Assembly: GCA_964236465.1 (NCBI GenBank)
Contig: CAXSBZ010000023.1
Coordinates: 1 to 57,739, forward strand
Length of the DNA: 57,739 nucleotides
Direction of reading: 5' to 3'
Source: Mucilaginibacter_A sp964236465
GTDB lineage: Bacteria > Bacteroidota > Bacteroidia > Sphingobacteriales > Sphingobacteriaceae
In this document: positions 17,047 through 26,056 of the stretch, in pieces
How positions within the stretch are numbered: the stretch's first letter is position 1
How the letters are laid out: each line of letters begins with the position of its first letter
Position numbers and translations under genes: made by a program
Notes under the pieces: model-generated
Database searches by the model: none
Told to the model about the DNA's origin: nothing
Seen by the model: the letters and a program-made list of their open reading frames with translations, nothing else

Positions 17047-17958
17047 CTATTTATCAAATACGTGCAGCCGCAAACTGATTTCAAAATCACCGCTGGTATA
17101 ATTATTCAAGGCAGAAGTTTCTGTGGTGTAAAATGCAAGGATAGAAAAAGTATTCTTGTTCAGCCCAAAACCAAATGTGGCACTTTTGGTAGAATGGTAC
17201 ATGCCCTGGATAGATAATTGATTGTTGGCCAGCATCAAATTGGCACCGGCATCTACAATATTGGTATAGCCTTTTACGCCTCTGAAAACAACTTTGGGTT
17301 CTAATACAATGCTGTTGATGTCTTCCCCGAAATTAAATTTGTAAGTGGCTGCTGCAAAATACAGTGAGCGGTCAATTGTGTAATAATTATCCTGGTTGAA
17401 CACGCTGCGCAGGTTGGGCAAAGCGGCTTGCACCGTCAGGTTGTTGCTGGTATAAGCGGCACCAAAATCGCCGTCTAAACTGCTTTGGCGTTCGTTGTAG
17501 CGGGCCACGGACAGATCGCTTTGATCGCCTAAAATCTGTTCGATCGGAACGCGCTGGGTCAGTATTCCGGCAGAAAGCCCAAAATTCAGTTGCTGATTGT
17601 TTTGGCCCAGCGGAATATGATACGCATAAGTAGCCACGGCGCGGGTTGATTTGAGCAGGCCGGACTGCTCGCTGTAAACATTTACGCCGAAAGCCGCGCG
17701 GCTGAGCAGATAATCCGCAGAAATGGCCTGCGTGTTGGGCGATCCGGGGATGCTGCTCCATTGTTTGCGGGCGGCAAGGTTTAGATTTAATCCTGGATTG
17801 ATGCCCGCCATCGCCGGATTAAACAAATACTGGTTTTGAAAATATTGCGAAGCGAGCGGGTTGAGCTGTGCTTTTACCGTTGTATGAAGCAGAGCAAGTG
17901 CTAAAAACAGGGTGGCGGCAGTGCTTCTTTTATGGCATAAAATTTTAGTTCGATACAT
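17047..17958 (-). CDS. PorP/SprF family type IX secretion membrane protein
   Basis: A 303-residue outer membrane beta-barrel of the PorP/SprF family (signal peptide, then NPLASQYFQNQYLFNPAMAGINPG, the family start). In gliding Bacteroidota SprF-like proteins are needed to export or anchor partners that carry a type B (CHU_C) C-terminal domain. The gene is last in a three-gene minus-strand set after two such CHU_C proteins, with 26 bp to the preceding gene, so it is probably their dedicated partner. Its signal peptide begins MYRTKILCHKRSTA, where ILCHKRS is written in a copy of the dispersed repeat (17920-17948). Confidence 0.9.
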   Translation of the reverse strand: MYRTKILCHKRSTAATLFLALALLHTTVKAQLNPLASQYFQNQYLFNPAMAGINPGLNLNLAARKQWSSIPGSPNTQAISADYLLSRAAFGVNVYSEQSGLLKSTRAVATYAYHIPLGQNNQQLNFGLSAGILTQRVPIEQILGDQSDLSVARYNERQSSLDGDFGAAYTSNNLTVQAALPNLRSVFNQDNYYTIDRSLYFAAATYKFNFGEDINSIVLEPKVVFRGVKGYTNIVDAGANLMLANNQLSIQGMYHSTKSATFGFGLNKNTFSILAFYTTETSALNNYTSGDFEISLRLHVFDK

Positions 17959-17984
17959 TTTAGTTTTTCTTTTTTTGCTGAAAA

Positions 17985-18692
17985 TTAATTTCTGACGATG
18001 GTGATGAAACCCTTGAAAACCAGGTCTGCACCTACGCCAAAATCAACCACATAATAATAAGTTCCCTGTGCCAGCGGGCCGTTGTTATAAGTGCCGTCCC
18101 AATCATTGGTATAGCCTTGTTTGCTGTAAACTACATTGCCGGATTTGTCCATCACTTTAACAGAATTGTTCGGATACTGATCAATGTTTTTGATCACCCA
18201 GGTATCATTCCTGCCGTCGCCGTTTGGGGAAATGATGTTGTTGGCGTCCAAACGCTCACCGTAAGTATTTTGTCGATGAGGCATAATAGTGCCCGATAAA
18301 GCAATAATCTTGGTATCCGCACCCGCGCTGATGTTGGTAATGCTATCAGCATAATTGCCCATAGCTGTTGGTTTAAATTTTACATAAACGGTTTGGTTTG
18401 ATGCCAGTTCTGTGGTATCGTATGTTAGCGTTGGGTAATAGATAAGGCTGTCTTTAGAAATAGAAAAAGGAGGATCAGCACTTACCGTAACCGCGCCGGC
18501 CAAATGACTGCCGCGTATGGTAAAAGTTTTGGCGGTAGAACTTTCGTAGATTTTTGGCACGGTGAAATCAAGGCTGGCTGCCGGCAGTGTCTGGCTGTAA
18601 GCAAGGTTACCGATTAAATTAGTTAAGGTAGCAGTCACAAAAGTTGCTATGGCAATGCTTCTTTTATGGCATAAAAATTTAGAATAGTACAC
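17985..18692 (-). CDS. Secreted protein with type IX secretion CHU_C-type C-terminal domain
   Basis: A 235-residue secreted protein. It has an N-terminal signal of about 33 residues and one beta-sandwich module (LDFTVPKIYESSTAKTFTIRG to about 130) closely resembling the modules in the neighbouring nuclease. A gliding-motility-associated C-terminal domain follows (about 150-235: NIISPNGDGRNDTWVI, YPNNSVKVMDKSGNVVY, GTYYYVVDFG). This domain type directs secretion through the type IX system. The signal peptide starts MYYSKFLCHKRSIA, and FLCHKRS is written in a copy of the dispersed repeat, as in the next gene. No catalytic domain is visible. Confidence 0.87.
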   Translation of the reverse strand: MYYSKFLCHKRSIAIATFVTATLTNLIGNLAYSQTLPAASLDFTVPKIYESSTAKTFTIRGSHLAGAVTVSADPPFSISKDSLIYYPTLTYDTTELASNQTVYVKFKPTAMGNYADSITNISAGADTKIIALSGTIMPHRQNTYGERLDANNIISPNGDGRNDTWVIKNIDQYPNNSVKVMDKSGNVVYSKQGYTNDWDGTYNNGPLAQGTYYYVVDFGVGADLVFKGFITIVRN

Positions 18693-18719
18693 GTTTTATT
18701 TTTTCTTTTTTAGTAGATT

Positions 18720-21700
18720 TTAATCTCTGATGATCGTAATATAACCTTTGAAAACGCCCAGTCCGGCTCCAAAGTCAATCACGTAATAATACGTTCCCTG
18801 CGTTAGCGCAGTGTTGTTGTAAGTTCCGTTCCAGTCGTTGCTGTAACCTTGTTTCTGATAAACGATGCGGCCGGCTTTATCAAAAACCTTTACCATATTG
18901 TTGGGGTAATAATCAATGTTTTTGATCACCCAGGTATCATTTTTACCGTCGCCGTTTGGGGTGATGACATTGTTGGCCACCAGCTGATAATCGTCTCGGA
19001 CGTTCACCGTAATGGTTTGATCTGTGGTACATCCGGCAGCATTGGCCGCAGTAACTTTGTAAGTTGTCGTTGTTTTTGGGCGAACCACAAGAGTAGCCGT
19101 ATTTTGTCCGCTGATCACGTCGGTAGCAGCAGTCCAAGTATAAGTTTGTCCGCCGGTAGCCGTCAAATTTACTACCGTTCCTTTAGAAACTTCCATGCTT
19201 TGGTTGCTGCTGATGGAAACATTGGGCAAGGCATTCACCTGAATACTAAAAGTTTGGGTAAAAGTATCATTTCCGCCATTTGAAGTGCCGCCATTGTCTT
19301 TAACCGTAACCGTGATGGTGGCCAAACCGCTGGTGTTGCTGCCGATATGATAATTGATCGTCCCGGTTCCATTAGTATTTTGGGTGATCGCAATGCCATC
19401 AATCAACGCCGTATTAGAGTTGGCAACCGAAAGGGTAGTGGTTTGTCCGCTTTCCGGCCCGGCCGTAATTCCGCTTAAAGCAATGCTTTGCAAGCTGTTG
19501 GAGTAGCAAAGCGTTTGGTTGGCAACCAAATTCAAAGTTGGTGCCACATTACCAAAAGCATAACGCGTCATCACCGGATAATGATCTGTTGTGGTATTGC
19601 CGTAATTGGCTACCAAACCGGCCACACTGTTCAGCACTTCGGCCGTGCCGTTGATGTAAAAAGTGTTCATCGCTTTGGATACGATCACATTATCGATCAC
19701 ACTGCTATAGCTCACGGTAGATTTTTTTCCGGCAATACTAAGCGGAAGCGTTAATGGTACGTAGTTGATCGGATCGTTAATAAAAGAACTATAAGAGGTA
19801 GTTGGCGGGGTAATCCCGGCCGTTACGGTTTGGTTCAGGTCATCATTAAAATCACCCAAAATCACAAAGTTTTTCCCCGGATAATTGGCATCTAAAACCG
19901 CTTTCAAATCATCGGCACCATTTTTTCTTCGTTGATAAGCGGTTAAAGTCGGGCTGGTATTGGCTTTGGCATGGATCAGCACAAACGTAATATGCTTAGC
20001 TACACCGTTTAAAGTTACATCTGCATCCAATAAATACGGGAACCTTCCGCTAGACCAATAGTTAAAATCCGGCAGGTTTTGCGCTTCGGTGCTCCTCAAA
20101 AGATCAGAAATTTTTACATTGGCAAACATTGCTGTTTTATACACGAAAGCTAGTTTTTGTGCACCGGCATAATCCGGATCGGCAGCGTTATCCGCATAAG
20201 AACCAAAATCAGAAATATACATACTGTAGCCCGGCATCGAACTGACTACACGCTGCAAACGGGCAATATCCACCACTTCCAGCAAACCAAAAATATCTGC
20301 TTTAACATTGCTTAAAACGGTTTTGATGTTGGCTTCCTGCAGGTTTTTGTCCGTTGGGCCAAGTCCGGCCTGCGTGCTACCAAACCATTCGATATTGTAA
20401 TTGACTACTTCTAATGTGTTTTCGGGATTATAAGTATTGCCTGAAACCGGAATGGTGATATTGGCCACATTTTGCGAAGTCAGGCTGATGTTGCCGGTAT
20501 AATTAACCAAAGCCTGCGTTGGGCTGAAGCGGATGGTAACTGGTTTGGTGGTGCCCGATGCTTCGTTTACCGTATAATTTATGGTGCTGCCAAAAGTGGT
20601 TCCGTCTTTGGATAAGGTGTAAGCCGGATTATCGGAAGCCAGCGTTACATTTCCCGTCAAATTGCTGAAAGAAGCATTGAAAATTTGGGTAGATGAAGTA
20701 TTTTGCGCCTGAAAAGCAAAAGAAACACTGGTTGGGTTTACAAAGATTGCGGGCGGCGGCGGCACAGGCGAATTAAGCAGGTTGATGTCGTCCAGAGTCC
20801 AGCGCGCACCGTCTTCCGTAGTCGAATTGTAAACGAAAGCAACGTAAACACCAGCCCTTTTATAATTGGAAAGATCCACATTTTTTGTCTGCGTCCAGGT
20901 ATCGCTGGCCTGGTTTGGGAACGGTGCATCAATATCCGTCCAGGTAGCCAGTGCCGGATTGCCCGAACCTGAATAATCGGTAGAAACCCTCAGCCTCAAT
21001 GTAGAACCGTTAAAAGCAGTGCGGCTCCAAAAGGAAAACAAGGGATAATTAAAGCCCGTCATGTTCAAAGCAGGCGAGATCAGCCAGTCTTCATTGGTAT
21101 TGTTGGTGCTGTTGGCATAGCCGTTTATCTGCACGCCATTGGGGTAAGCAGTTGCGCCGGTTGGTGCATTCGGGTCTCGGCCAAAAGTGGTACAAGCCCA
21201 AATTTGGGCGCCGGCAACGCTGTATTGTGTCCAGCCATCCGCAATTGCAGCTGTGCCGATGCAGTTATCAAAATTGTAAACTAAATTATTCGGATCAACT
21301 CCACTGCCTGTTAGTGTCAGCGTATTTACTGCCGAACCAACACTTGCATTGCTGATCGTTCCGCTGAAATTACCTGCGGCTGTAGGATTAAATTTCACAT
21401 AAACCGTTTTGGCAGCGGCCAGTTCTGCTGTGGTATAAGTAGTTGTGGTTGTGTAAGTAACGTTGTCTTTTGACAGGGTAAAAGGAGCATTGGTAGCCAG
21501 CGTAGTGTTTCCGCTGAGGTTGCTTCCGGTCAAAATATAAGTTTTTGCTGCAGAAGAAGTATTGATGTTTTGTGCCGGAAAGCTGAGTGATGTTGGTGCA
21601 ATCGTGAGTGTTGGCGTTCCAACCGGTGTATCGGTCCAGGTTAGGCTAAAATCATCAATGGCAGAAGTCGGGCGATTACCCGAACCCGTAGTTGCGTTTA

Positions 21701-22319
21701 AGTTTACAATCCTGATCCATACATTCTGGTTCTGATTATTTAGAGAACTGTTGAAATTTACGGTAACGGTATTGTTGGTAAAAGCACTTCCGCCGGTTGT
21801 TAATGTTCCGGTGGCGGTTGCTGGGGTAAATGCCGTTGGTGCTGTCCCAAAACCATAATCTACTGCCCAAGTTGCTACACGCGGAGAAGTGGCATCCAGG
21901 GATTGCAGCTTGAAACTCAGTTTAAAACCGGTCCGCATGTTGGTGTTGGCCAATTGCACCACAAATGCGCCGCCCGGATCGCCCAAAGTACCGGTTTGCC
22001 GCAGTCCTAAAGCACGGTTTGCTGCGCCGGATTGATCGGTAGTGGTGGCTGTGCTGGTCAACGCATCTGCCGAAGCAAGGTTTTTAAAAGCACCTGTAGT
22101 GTTGCTCCATGCTGTGGCTGCCGTTGTTAATGTTGCTGCTGTTCCGATCGCTGAATTTGTTGCACCAGTCCTCACTGTAAAACCAACGGGCAAACCTGTA
22201 CCGATGGCATCAAAGTTTTGAATATACGAACCGGAAGTGCCCAGATTGATCTGAGCCAGGAGCGGTTTGCAGTAAAAAATCAGGGAAAACAGGAGAAGTA
22301 TGTGTAGTTTTTTTTTCAT
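18720..22319 (-). CDS. Large secreted nuclease-like protein with CHU_C C-terminal domain
   Basis: A 1199-residue secreted protein with a signal peptide (1-22, ending LLAQ). In order: an N-terminal beta-sandwich (about 25-230), a first Ig-like/ASPM-like module (about 235-335), a choice-of-anchor-type module (about 340-520) and a second Ig-like module (about 525-630). An endonuclease/exonuclease/phosphatase domain runs from about 638 to 920 (EVVNYNIEWF, LLEVVD, ILGDFNDD, TTDHYPVMTR). Ig-like segments come next (about 925-1105), then a CHU_C type IX secretion domain (about 1110-1199). It probably degrades extracellular DNA or phosphodiesters. It heads the nuclease, CHU_C, PorP set; gaps are 27 and 26 bp. 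Confidence 0.88.
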   Translation of the reverse strand: MKKKLHILLLFSLIFYCKPLLAQINLGTSGSYIQNFDAIGTGLPVGFTVRTGATNSAIGTAATLTTAATAWSNTTGAFKNLASADALTSTATTTDQSGAANRALGLRQTGTLGDPGGAFVVQLANTNMRTGFKLSFKLQSLDATSPRVATWAVDYGFGTAPTAFTPATATGTLTTGGSAFTNNTVTVNFNSSLNNQNQNVWIRIVNLNATTGSGNRPTSAIDDFSLTWTDTPVGTPTLTIAPTSLSFPAQNINTSSAAKTYILTGSNLSGNTTLATNAPFTLSKDNVTYTTTTTYTTAELAAAKTVYVKFNPTAAGNFSGTISNASVGSAVNTLTLTGSGVDPNNLVYNFDNCIGTAAIADGWTQYSVAGAQIWACTTFGRDPNAPTGATAYPNGVQINGYANSTNNTNEDWLISPALNMTGFNYPLFSFWSRTAFNGSTLRLRVSTDYSGSGNPALATWTDIDAPFPNQASDTWTQTKNVDLSNYKRAGVYVAFVYNSTTEDGARWTLDDINLLNSPVPPPPAIFVNPTSVSFAFQAQNTSSTQIFNASFSNLTGNVTLASDNPAYTLSKDGTTFGSTINYTVNEASGTTKPVTIRFSPTQALVNYTGNISLTSQNVANITIPVSGNTYNPENTLEVVNYNIEWFGSTQAGLGPTDKNLQEANIKTVLSNVKADIFGLLEVVDIARLQRVVSSMPGYSMYISDFGSYADNAADPDYAGAQKLAFVYKTAMFANVKISDLLRSTEAQNLPDFNYWSSGRFPYLLDADVTLNGVAKHITFVLIHAKANTSPTLTAYQRRKNGADDLKAVLDANYPGKNFVILGDFNDDLNQTVTAGITPPTTSYSSFINDPINYVPLTLPLSIAGKKSTVSYSSVIDNVIVSKAMNTFYINGTAEVLNSVAGLVANYGNTTTDHYPVMTRYAFGNVAPTLNLVANQTLCYSNSLQSIALSGITAGPESGQTTTLSVANSNTALIDGIAITQNTNGTGTINYHIGSNTSGLATITVTVKDNGGTSNGGNDTFTQTFSIQVNALPNVSISSNQSMEVSKGTVVNLTATGGQTYTWTAATDVISGQNTATLVVRPKTTTTYKVTAANAAGCTTDQTITVNVRDDYQLVANNVITPNGDGKNDTWVIKNIDYYPNNMVKVFDKAGRIVYQKQGYSNDWNGTYNNTALTQGTYYYVIDFGAGLGVFKGYITIIRD

Positions 22320-22437
22320 AGAAGCATTTTAGCGGACATCATTTTTATTTTTCGCTAAAAATAGGATTGCTTTATGAAAGTTTTACTACGTGTGAGTTAA
22401 GAAATTGTATTTTTTTAGGTTAATTTCAAAAAATTAT

Positions 22438-22717
22438 GAGCCTGTTTAAATTTTTCTCAGATATTTTGGCTGAAGCCATATCTAAGTTACTTATCATCCA
22501 CGGCCTGAAGGCCGTGGCAATTTAGCCGCCTTGTTTTATGAACTTTTATCTGACAGCAACAAACGGGGCTATCCATAAAACTTCAATTGCCACGGCCTTC
22601 AGGCCGTGGATAAAGCTGACAAACTATAAGGCTTTAGCAAAAACGAATGTAAAATGCCAAGATTTATGGCATAAAAAAAGTAATACAAATTTTTATGGTA
22701 GAAGTTTAAACAGGCTC
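22438..22717. repeat. MITE-like element with GAGCCTGTTTAAA ends and REP arms
   Basis: The ends are perfect inverted repeats, GAGCCTGTTTAAA and TTTAAACAGGCTC. Inside, two REP-type arms face each other. Each has the palindrome CCACGGCCTGAAGGCCGTGG (or its near copy), and an outer GGCTGAAGCC / GGCTTTAGC block. A related pair of arms occurs at 36315-36548. There is no coding capacity. The terminal sequence resembles ends of some IS5-type elements, which I could not verify. Confidence 0.7.
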
Positions 22718-22737
22718 TATATAAATCCAGCTTTTGG

Positions 22738-22763
22738 TGATGCTTCTTTTATCGGTTAAAAAA
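22738..22763 (-). repeat. Dispersed repeat copy
   Basis: The plus strand reads TGATGCTTCTTTTATCGG. The next copy (22867-22892) is in the same orientation, and the two bracket the REPIN-like unit 22786-22862. Confidence 0.65.
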
Positions 22764-22785
22764 CTGAGTACTATGTTTTTTGTCA

Positions 22786-22862
22786 TGCCGAAATTTTTTC
22801 GGCATCTCACCAAAAAGGCTACGATTTTGCAAGAGGCATCCTGAAACAAGTTCAGGATGACA
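22786..22862. repeat. REPIN-like unit (GTCATGCCGAA / TTCAGGATGAC)
   Basis: Left arm GTCATGCCGAA...TTCGGCATC and right arm GCATCCTGAA...TTCAGGATGAC are each palindromic and roughly invert onto each other. Similar units are common between genes in Bacteroidota. Confidence 0.6.
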
Positions 22863-22866
22863 GCCG

Positions 22867-22892
22867 GATGCTTCTTTTATCACCTAAAAATT
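22867..22892 (-). repeat. Dispersed repeat copy abutting a stop codon
   Basis: Reading along the minus-strand gene, the TGA stop (22894-22892) is followed at once by ATTTTTAGGTGATAAAAG and then AAGCATC. This is one of the closest matches to the consensus. Confidence 0.75.
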
Positions 22893-23707
22893 CAATTCTG
22901 ATTTTTGTAAAAACTGATGTATTTACTTTGGAAAAAATCAAAACCGCCAAAATCCTGACTCAAAATGGTCATTGCCGATTGTCCGTTTTTCAATTCATCG
23001 GCCAGATGTTTGATTAAGTTGAGGTTTGTTTTCACCAGAAAATAAATAATGCTGTAAGCAATTGTATATTGATCGCTGACTGTAGTTTTATCGCCGGCCC
23101 ATCTTTTATTACTGGTGTTGAGATAGTTGGCCAAATTCAAAATCCCTTTTTGGTTCATCTCGCGGATACGCTCAATGCGGCTGGTAACAGGTGTATAATA
23201 GATCTGGTTTTTTTCTACAATCAGCGATCCGAAGTAAGTAGCCAGCCCTTCGTCAAACCATTGCGGCGGGTTTGCCATGTTTTGGTGCAGGATGGCGTGG
23301 CTGATTTCGTGTAGCAGCGCAGCATTAACATGATCCGTTTTCAGCACAAAAACATCGCCGGTTTTTGCCAGATAATAGCCGTCGCTGGAAACGTGCAAAG
23401 CATTGTCGCCATTTGGCGTTTGCCGGAAATCTTCTTTTCGCCCAAAAACATGAACGTTGATTTTTAAGCTGTCGTTTTTTTCGGTATCAAAAACAGCATT
23501 GTAAAAATCGGTTTCATAATGCGCAATTTTCTCGATAGTTGCTGCATCGTCTTTGTTCAAACTGCAATGGATTTTTTGTATGTTCAATGTTTGGGCCGCA
23601 GCTTTTGGCAGAGAAAGTAAAAAAATCAGCCCAAAAAGTAGTGCAAATACACATTTGCCGTAAGCACTATATTTTAAATAGAATGAAAAAGACTGCGTTT
23701 CGGGCAT
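22892..23707 (-). CDS. Secreted zinc metallopeptidase-like protein (MA clan)
   Basis: A 271-residue protein with an N-terminal signal/membrane helix (about 18-38, ending KAAAQ). A gluzincin-type active site follows: LLHEISHAILHQ (HExxH) at about 131-142, with a downstream Glu in WFDEGLATYFGSLI. This layout fits peptidase-MA-like proteins, which may be proteases or inactive relatives. The substrate is unknown. The ATG at 23707 sits within a dispersed repeat copy (23704-23731). A copy also abuts its stop codon, so this gene carries the repeat at both ends. Confidence 0.75.
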   Translation of the reverse strand: MPETQSFSFYLKYSAYGKCVFALLFGLIFLLSLPKAAAQTLNIQKIHCSLNKDDAATIEKIAHYETDFYNAVFDTEKNDSLKINVHVFGRKEDFRQTPNGDNALHVSSDGYYLAKTGDVFVLKTDHVNAALLHEISHAILHQNMANPPQWFDEGLATYFGSLIVEKNQIYYTPVTSRIERIREMNQKGILNLANYLNTSNKRWAGDKTTVSDQYTIAYSIIYFLVKTNLNLIKHLADELKNGQSAMTILSQDFGGFDFFQSKYISFYKNQN

Positions 23708-23731
23708 ACTGTTTTTACCGGCATAAAATCT
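23704..23731 (-). repeat. Dispersed repeat copy overlapping a start codon
   Basis: The plus strand reads CATACTGTTTTTACCGGC then ATAAAATC. The first three bases are the reverse complement of the metallopeptidase ATG, so any transcript starting further upstream carries the repeat in its leader. Confidence 0.65.
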
Positions 23732-23770
23732 GTCTCGGCAAAAGTATCTACCTGATACCTTTTAAAAAAG

Positions 23771-25507
23771 CTATTGCAGGTTTAAATCAGGCACTAAAGC
23801 ATGTTTCCTGATCTGATCCAGCAAAACCGGCCCTTGAAAAGGTTTCAGGATACAATCTTTAAACCCGATACTTTGCAGGTCTTCCAGCGTTTCCCTGTCC
23901 ATCATTGTGGCCGTAAAAGCCATCACGGGCAGCTGCGGCCAATGCGTTTTTATTTGTTTGATAGCTGCGTAGCCATCCATCACCGGCATTTCTAAATCCA
24001 TCAAAATAATATGGAACGACCCATTATTATTTTCCAGCGCAGCCAAAGCTTCCTCACCATTGTAAGCTTTTACACAATCTGCTTTCAGGTTATCCAGTAT
24101 TTTTGTGGCAATAATCATGTTGATCTGGTTATCTTCTACCAGCAAAATTTTCAAGCCATCCAAATCAGCATTATTACGAAGCGGAATTTCTTCCGGGTTT
24201 GGCTGGCCAACCGGCAAATCAAAACCAATGGTGAAACTAAAAGTGCTGCCCACGCCTTTTTCGCTTTGCAATTCCATTGAACTATTCATCAGTTCCAAAA
24301 TCTCCGTACAAATGGCCAAACCAAGCCCGGAGCCGGTAATTTTCCGGGTATTGGCATCAAAAACCTGCCCGAAGCTGTCAAACACACGTTTCTGATCTTC
24401 CGGGGCAATGCCTGTTCCGGTATCTTCTACGCTGAATTTTACTTGGGCTGTTTCATTGTTTTTACTGATCGTTTTTGCAGAAAGTTTGATGTATCCGCTT
24501 CTGGTAAATTTCCCGGCATTAGAAAGCAGGTTGTTCAATAACTGGATCAGCCGTACATCATCAACCAGCATCGTCCGGTTCAAATCAGAATCCACCTCCA
24601 ATATCAATTTCAGCCCTTTTCCTTCAAAAAGATTGGTGAAAGGAAGGATCGAATTTACCAGCAACTGTTTCAGGTTGATTGCCACCGGGTGGATCTCCAG
24701 CTTGCCGGCTTCAATCTTGTTAAAATCCAAAATATCATTCACCTGAAACAGCATCTGATCCGAGCAGTATTTCAGGATATTAAAATATTCTTGCTGTTCG
24801 GGCAGACTGTCGGTTTTTTTAAGCAGGTTGATTGCGCCGATGATGCCATTTAGCGGTGTGCGCAGTTCGTGGCCCATGGTGGATAAAAACTGTGTCCGGC
24901 TGTCGATCGTCTGGTTTTTTTGGTCGATCAGGCTTTTCAGATATTTTCTTTCCAAGGAAATGTTGATGTAAGCAAAACCAATTGTGGACAGCAGGGAAGA
25001 AACGGCATTGATAAAAAAAACACGCGATCGGTTCAGTTCCGAAATCTGCTCCCAGGGATGGTGCAGAATGCCAACTAAAATACAGGCAAAAAAGCAAACT
25101 CCGCTGATGGAAAAATAAAGAACAACTTTGTTAAAATAGGTTTTTTGATTATCTACAATGACAGGAATGGCAACGATCAACGGAAAATAGTACAAATATT
25201 GGCCTGTTCCAAAACCTTCATTGGCTGCAAAAAATATCAAAGCCACGCTTGCAAAAGAAATCAGCGGAAGCTTTGTGTTTTTGATGATGTTTTTATTGTT
25301 TAAAAACAGGATAAAACCAATGCAGCAGCAAAAGGCAACTACCATCCAGGCAGTATGGTGCAGGCCCAGAAAATAATAGATCAAAAAGTTTAAGAACCCA
25401 ATTGCAATTGAGATGATAGCCAACCGATCAGTCCGCTTATTAATTTCGCTAATACTGTGTAAAGGAAAGTCAGGGTTTTTACCTTTCATTTCGGTTTTAT
25501 ACGGCAT
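23771..25507 (-). CDS. Hybrid sensor histidine kinase with receiver domain
   Basis: A 578-residue membrane sensor. About six N-terminal hydrophobic helices (30-190) form the input. The HisKA box TMGHELRTPLNGIIG follows (phospho-His near 214), then the ATPase domain with N box, DTGTGIAPEDQ and GSGLGLAIC. A C-terminal receiver (about 455-575) has LLVEDNQINM, phosphoacceptor in LMDLEMPVMDG and KPF. There is no HPt or DNA-binding output, so a phosphorelay through other proteins is expected. The stand-alone receiver at 8040 is a possible but distant partner. The 5' side is a 309-base gap. Confidence 0.93.
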   Translation of the reverse strand: MPYKTEMKGKNPDFPLHSISEINKRTDRLAIISIAIGFLNFLIYYFLGLHHTAWMVVAFCCCIGFILFLNNKNIIKNTKLPLISFASVALIFFAANEGFGTGQYLYYFPLIVAIPVIVDNQKTYFNKVVLYFSISGVCFFACILVGILHHPWEQISELNRSRVFFINAVSSLLSTIGFAYINISLERKYLKSLIDQKNQTIDSRTQFLSTMGHELRTPLNGIIGAINLLKKTDSLPEQQEYFNILKYCSDQMLFQVNDILDFNKIEAGKLEIHPVAINLKQLLVNSILPFTNLFEGKGLKLILEVDSDLNRTMLVDDVRLIQLLNNLLSNAGKFTRSGYIKLSAKTISKNNETAQVKFSVEDTGTGIAPEDQKRVFDSFGQVFDANTRKITGSGLGLAICTEILELMNSSMELQSEKGVGSTFSFTIGFDLPVGQPNPEEIPLRNNADLDGLKILLVEDNQINMIIATKILDNLKADCVKAYNGEEALAALENNNGSFHIILMDLEMPVMDGYAAIKQIKTHWPQLPVMAFTATMMDRETLEDLQSIGFKDCILKPFQGPVLLDQIRKHALVPDLNLQ

Positions 25508-25816
25508 CGTTTATCTAATTGTTTCTTTTTTAAAAACTGTTAATCAAGCCATTATAACAAATATTATTTTGGTTTTCAATAAAAATAATAACTTATGGCA
25601 ACGATACAGATTTGTTTTCAATTTTCTCTAAAAAACAAGTGGATTTTATTGGCATAAAAACAGCATCCTAAAACCTTTATTGCAACGCTGAAACCAACTC
25701 GGCATGCAAGTTATTGCTTTATTAAAAATCAGATAGCATTGTCCGGTGCAATGCTATATTTTTAGTGGAAACAAAACCGAATTGCTGCAAGTTATTTCTC
25801 CAAAAACAATGAAACC
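25508..25816. other. Intergenic stretch with a repeat copy and a hairpin
   Basis: This divergent 309-base gap separates the kinase from the DUF6496 gene. It contains a dispersed repeat copy at 25645-25670 (GGCATAAAAACAGCATCC) and a hairpin at 25733-25757 (ATAGCATTG / CAATGCTAT, 7-base loop) followed by TATTTTTAG. No gene is seen. Confidence 0.5.
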
Positions 25817-26014
25817 ATGGCAAAATATTCAAAAGAAAGTCAGGAACAGGTTAAAGAAGCTTTGCACGAAATGAAAGAAGGCAAGCTGAAAAGCGGCAAA
25901 AGCGAACAAAAAGTAACCAACCCGAAGCAGGCAATTGCCATCGGCCTGTCGGAAGCGCGTGAAAAAGGCGAAGAAGTACCCAAATCCAAAAAAGCCCCTG
26001 CGAAAAAAAAGTAG
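25817..26014 (+). CDS. DUF6496 domain protein
   Basis: A 65-residue, highly charged, Lys-rich protein. The centre (VKEALHEMKEGKLKSGKS, then NPKQAIAIGLSEAREKG) matches the short DUF6496 proteins found across Bacteroidota and Proteobacteria. The C-terminus, SKKAPAKKK, is basic and disordered, suggesting nucleic-acid contact, but no function is known. Its TAG stop is followed immediately by a dispersed repeat copy (26015-26039). Confidence 0.85.
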   Translation: MAKYSKESQEQVKEALHEMKEGKLKSGKSEQKVTNPKQAIAIGLSEAREKGEEVPKSKKAPAKKK

Positions 26015-26039
26015 ATTTTATGCCGATAAAAGAAGCATT
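26015..26039 (+). repeat. Dispersed repeat copy abutting a stop codon
   Basis: Directly after TAG the strand reads ATTTTATGCCGATAAAAG and then AAGCATT. The spacer ATGCC is shared with copies at 17920, 18654 and 30820. Confidence 0.75.
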
Positions 26040-26056
26040 TTGAACAATTTTGGCCG

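Larger units (their letters stand above)
22320..22891. other. Gene-free stretch with MITE-like and REPIN-like elements
   Basis: A 572-base gap. It holds, from left to right, the promoter region of the nuclease operon, a 280-base inverted-repeat element (22438-22717), a dispersed repeat copy (22738-22763), a second REPIN-like unit (22786-22862) and another dispersed repeat copy (22867-22892). No coding region is credible here. Confidence 0.7.

Noticed and set aside
20640..20665. Repeat copies within secreted protein genes (AAAGAAGCATT at 20648, 27280, 28625)
   Set aside because: Only the 3' half of the core matches, and Asn/Asp-Ala-Ser-Phe codons are common in such genes.
20703..20972. Open frames antisense to the large nuclease gene
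   Set aside because: They are shadows of a GC-balanced, repeat-rich coding region and show no family resemblance or start signals.
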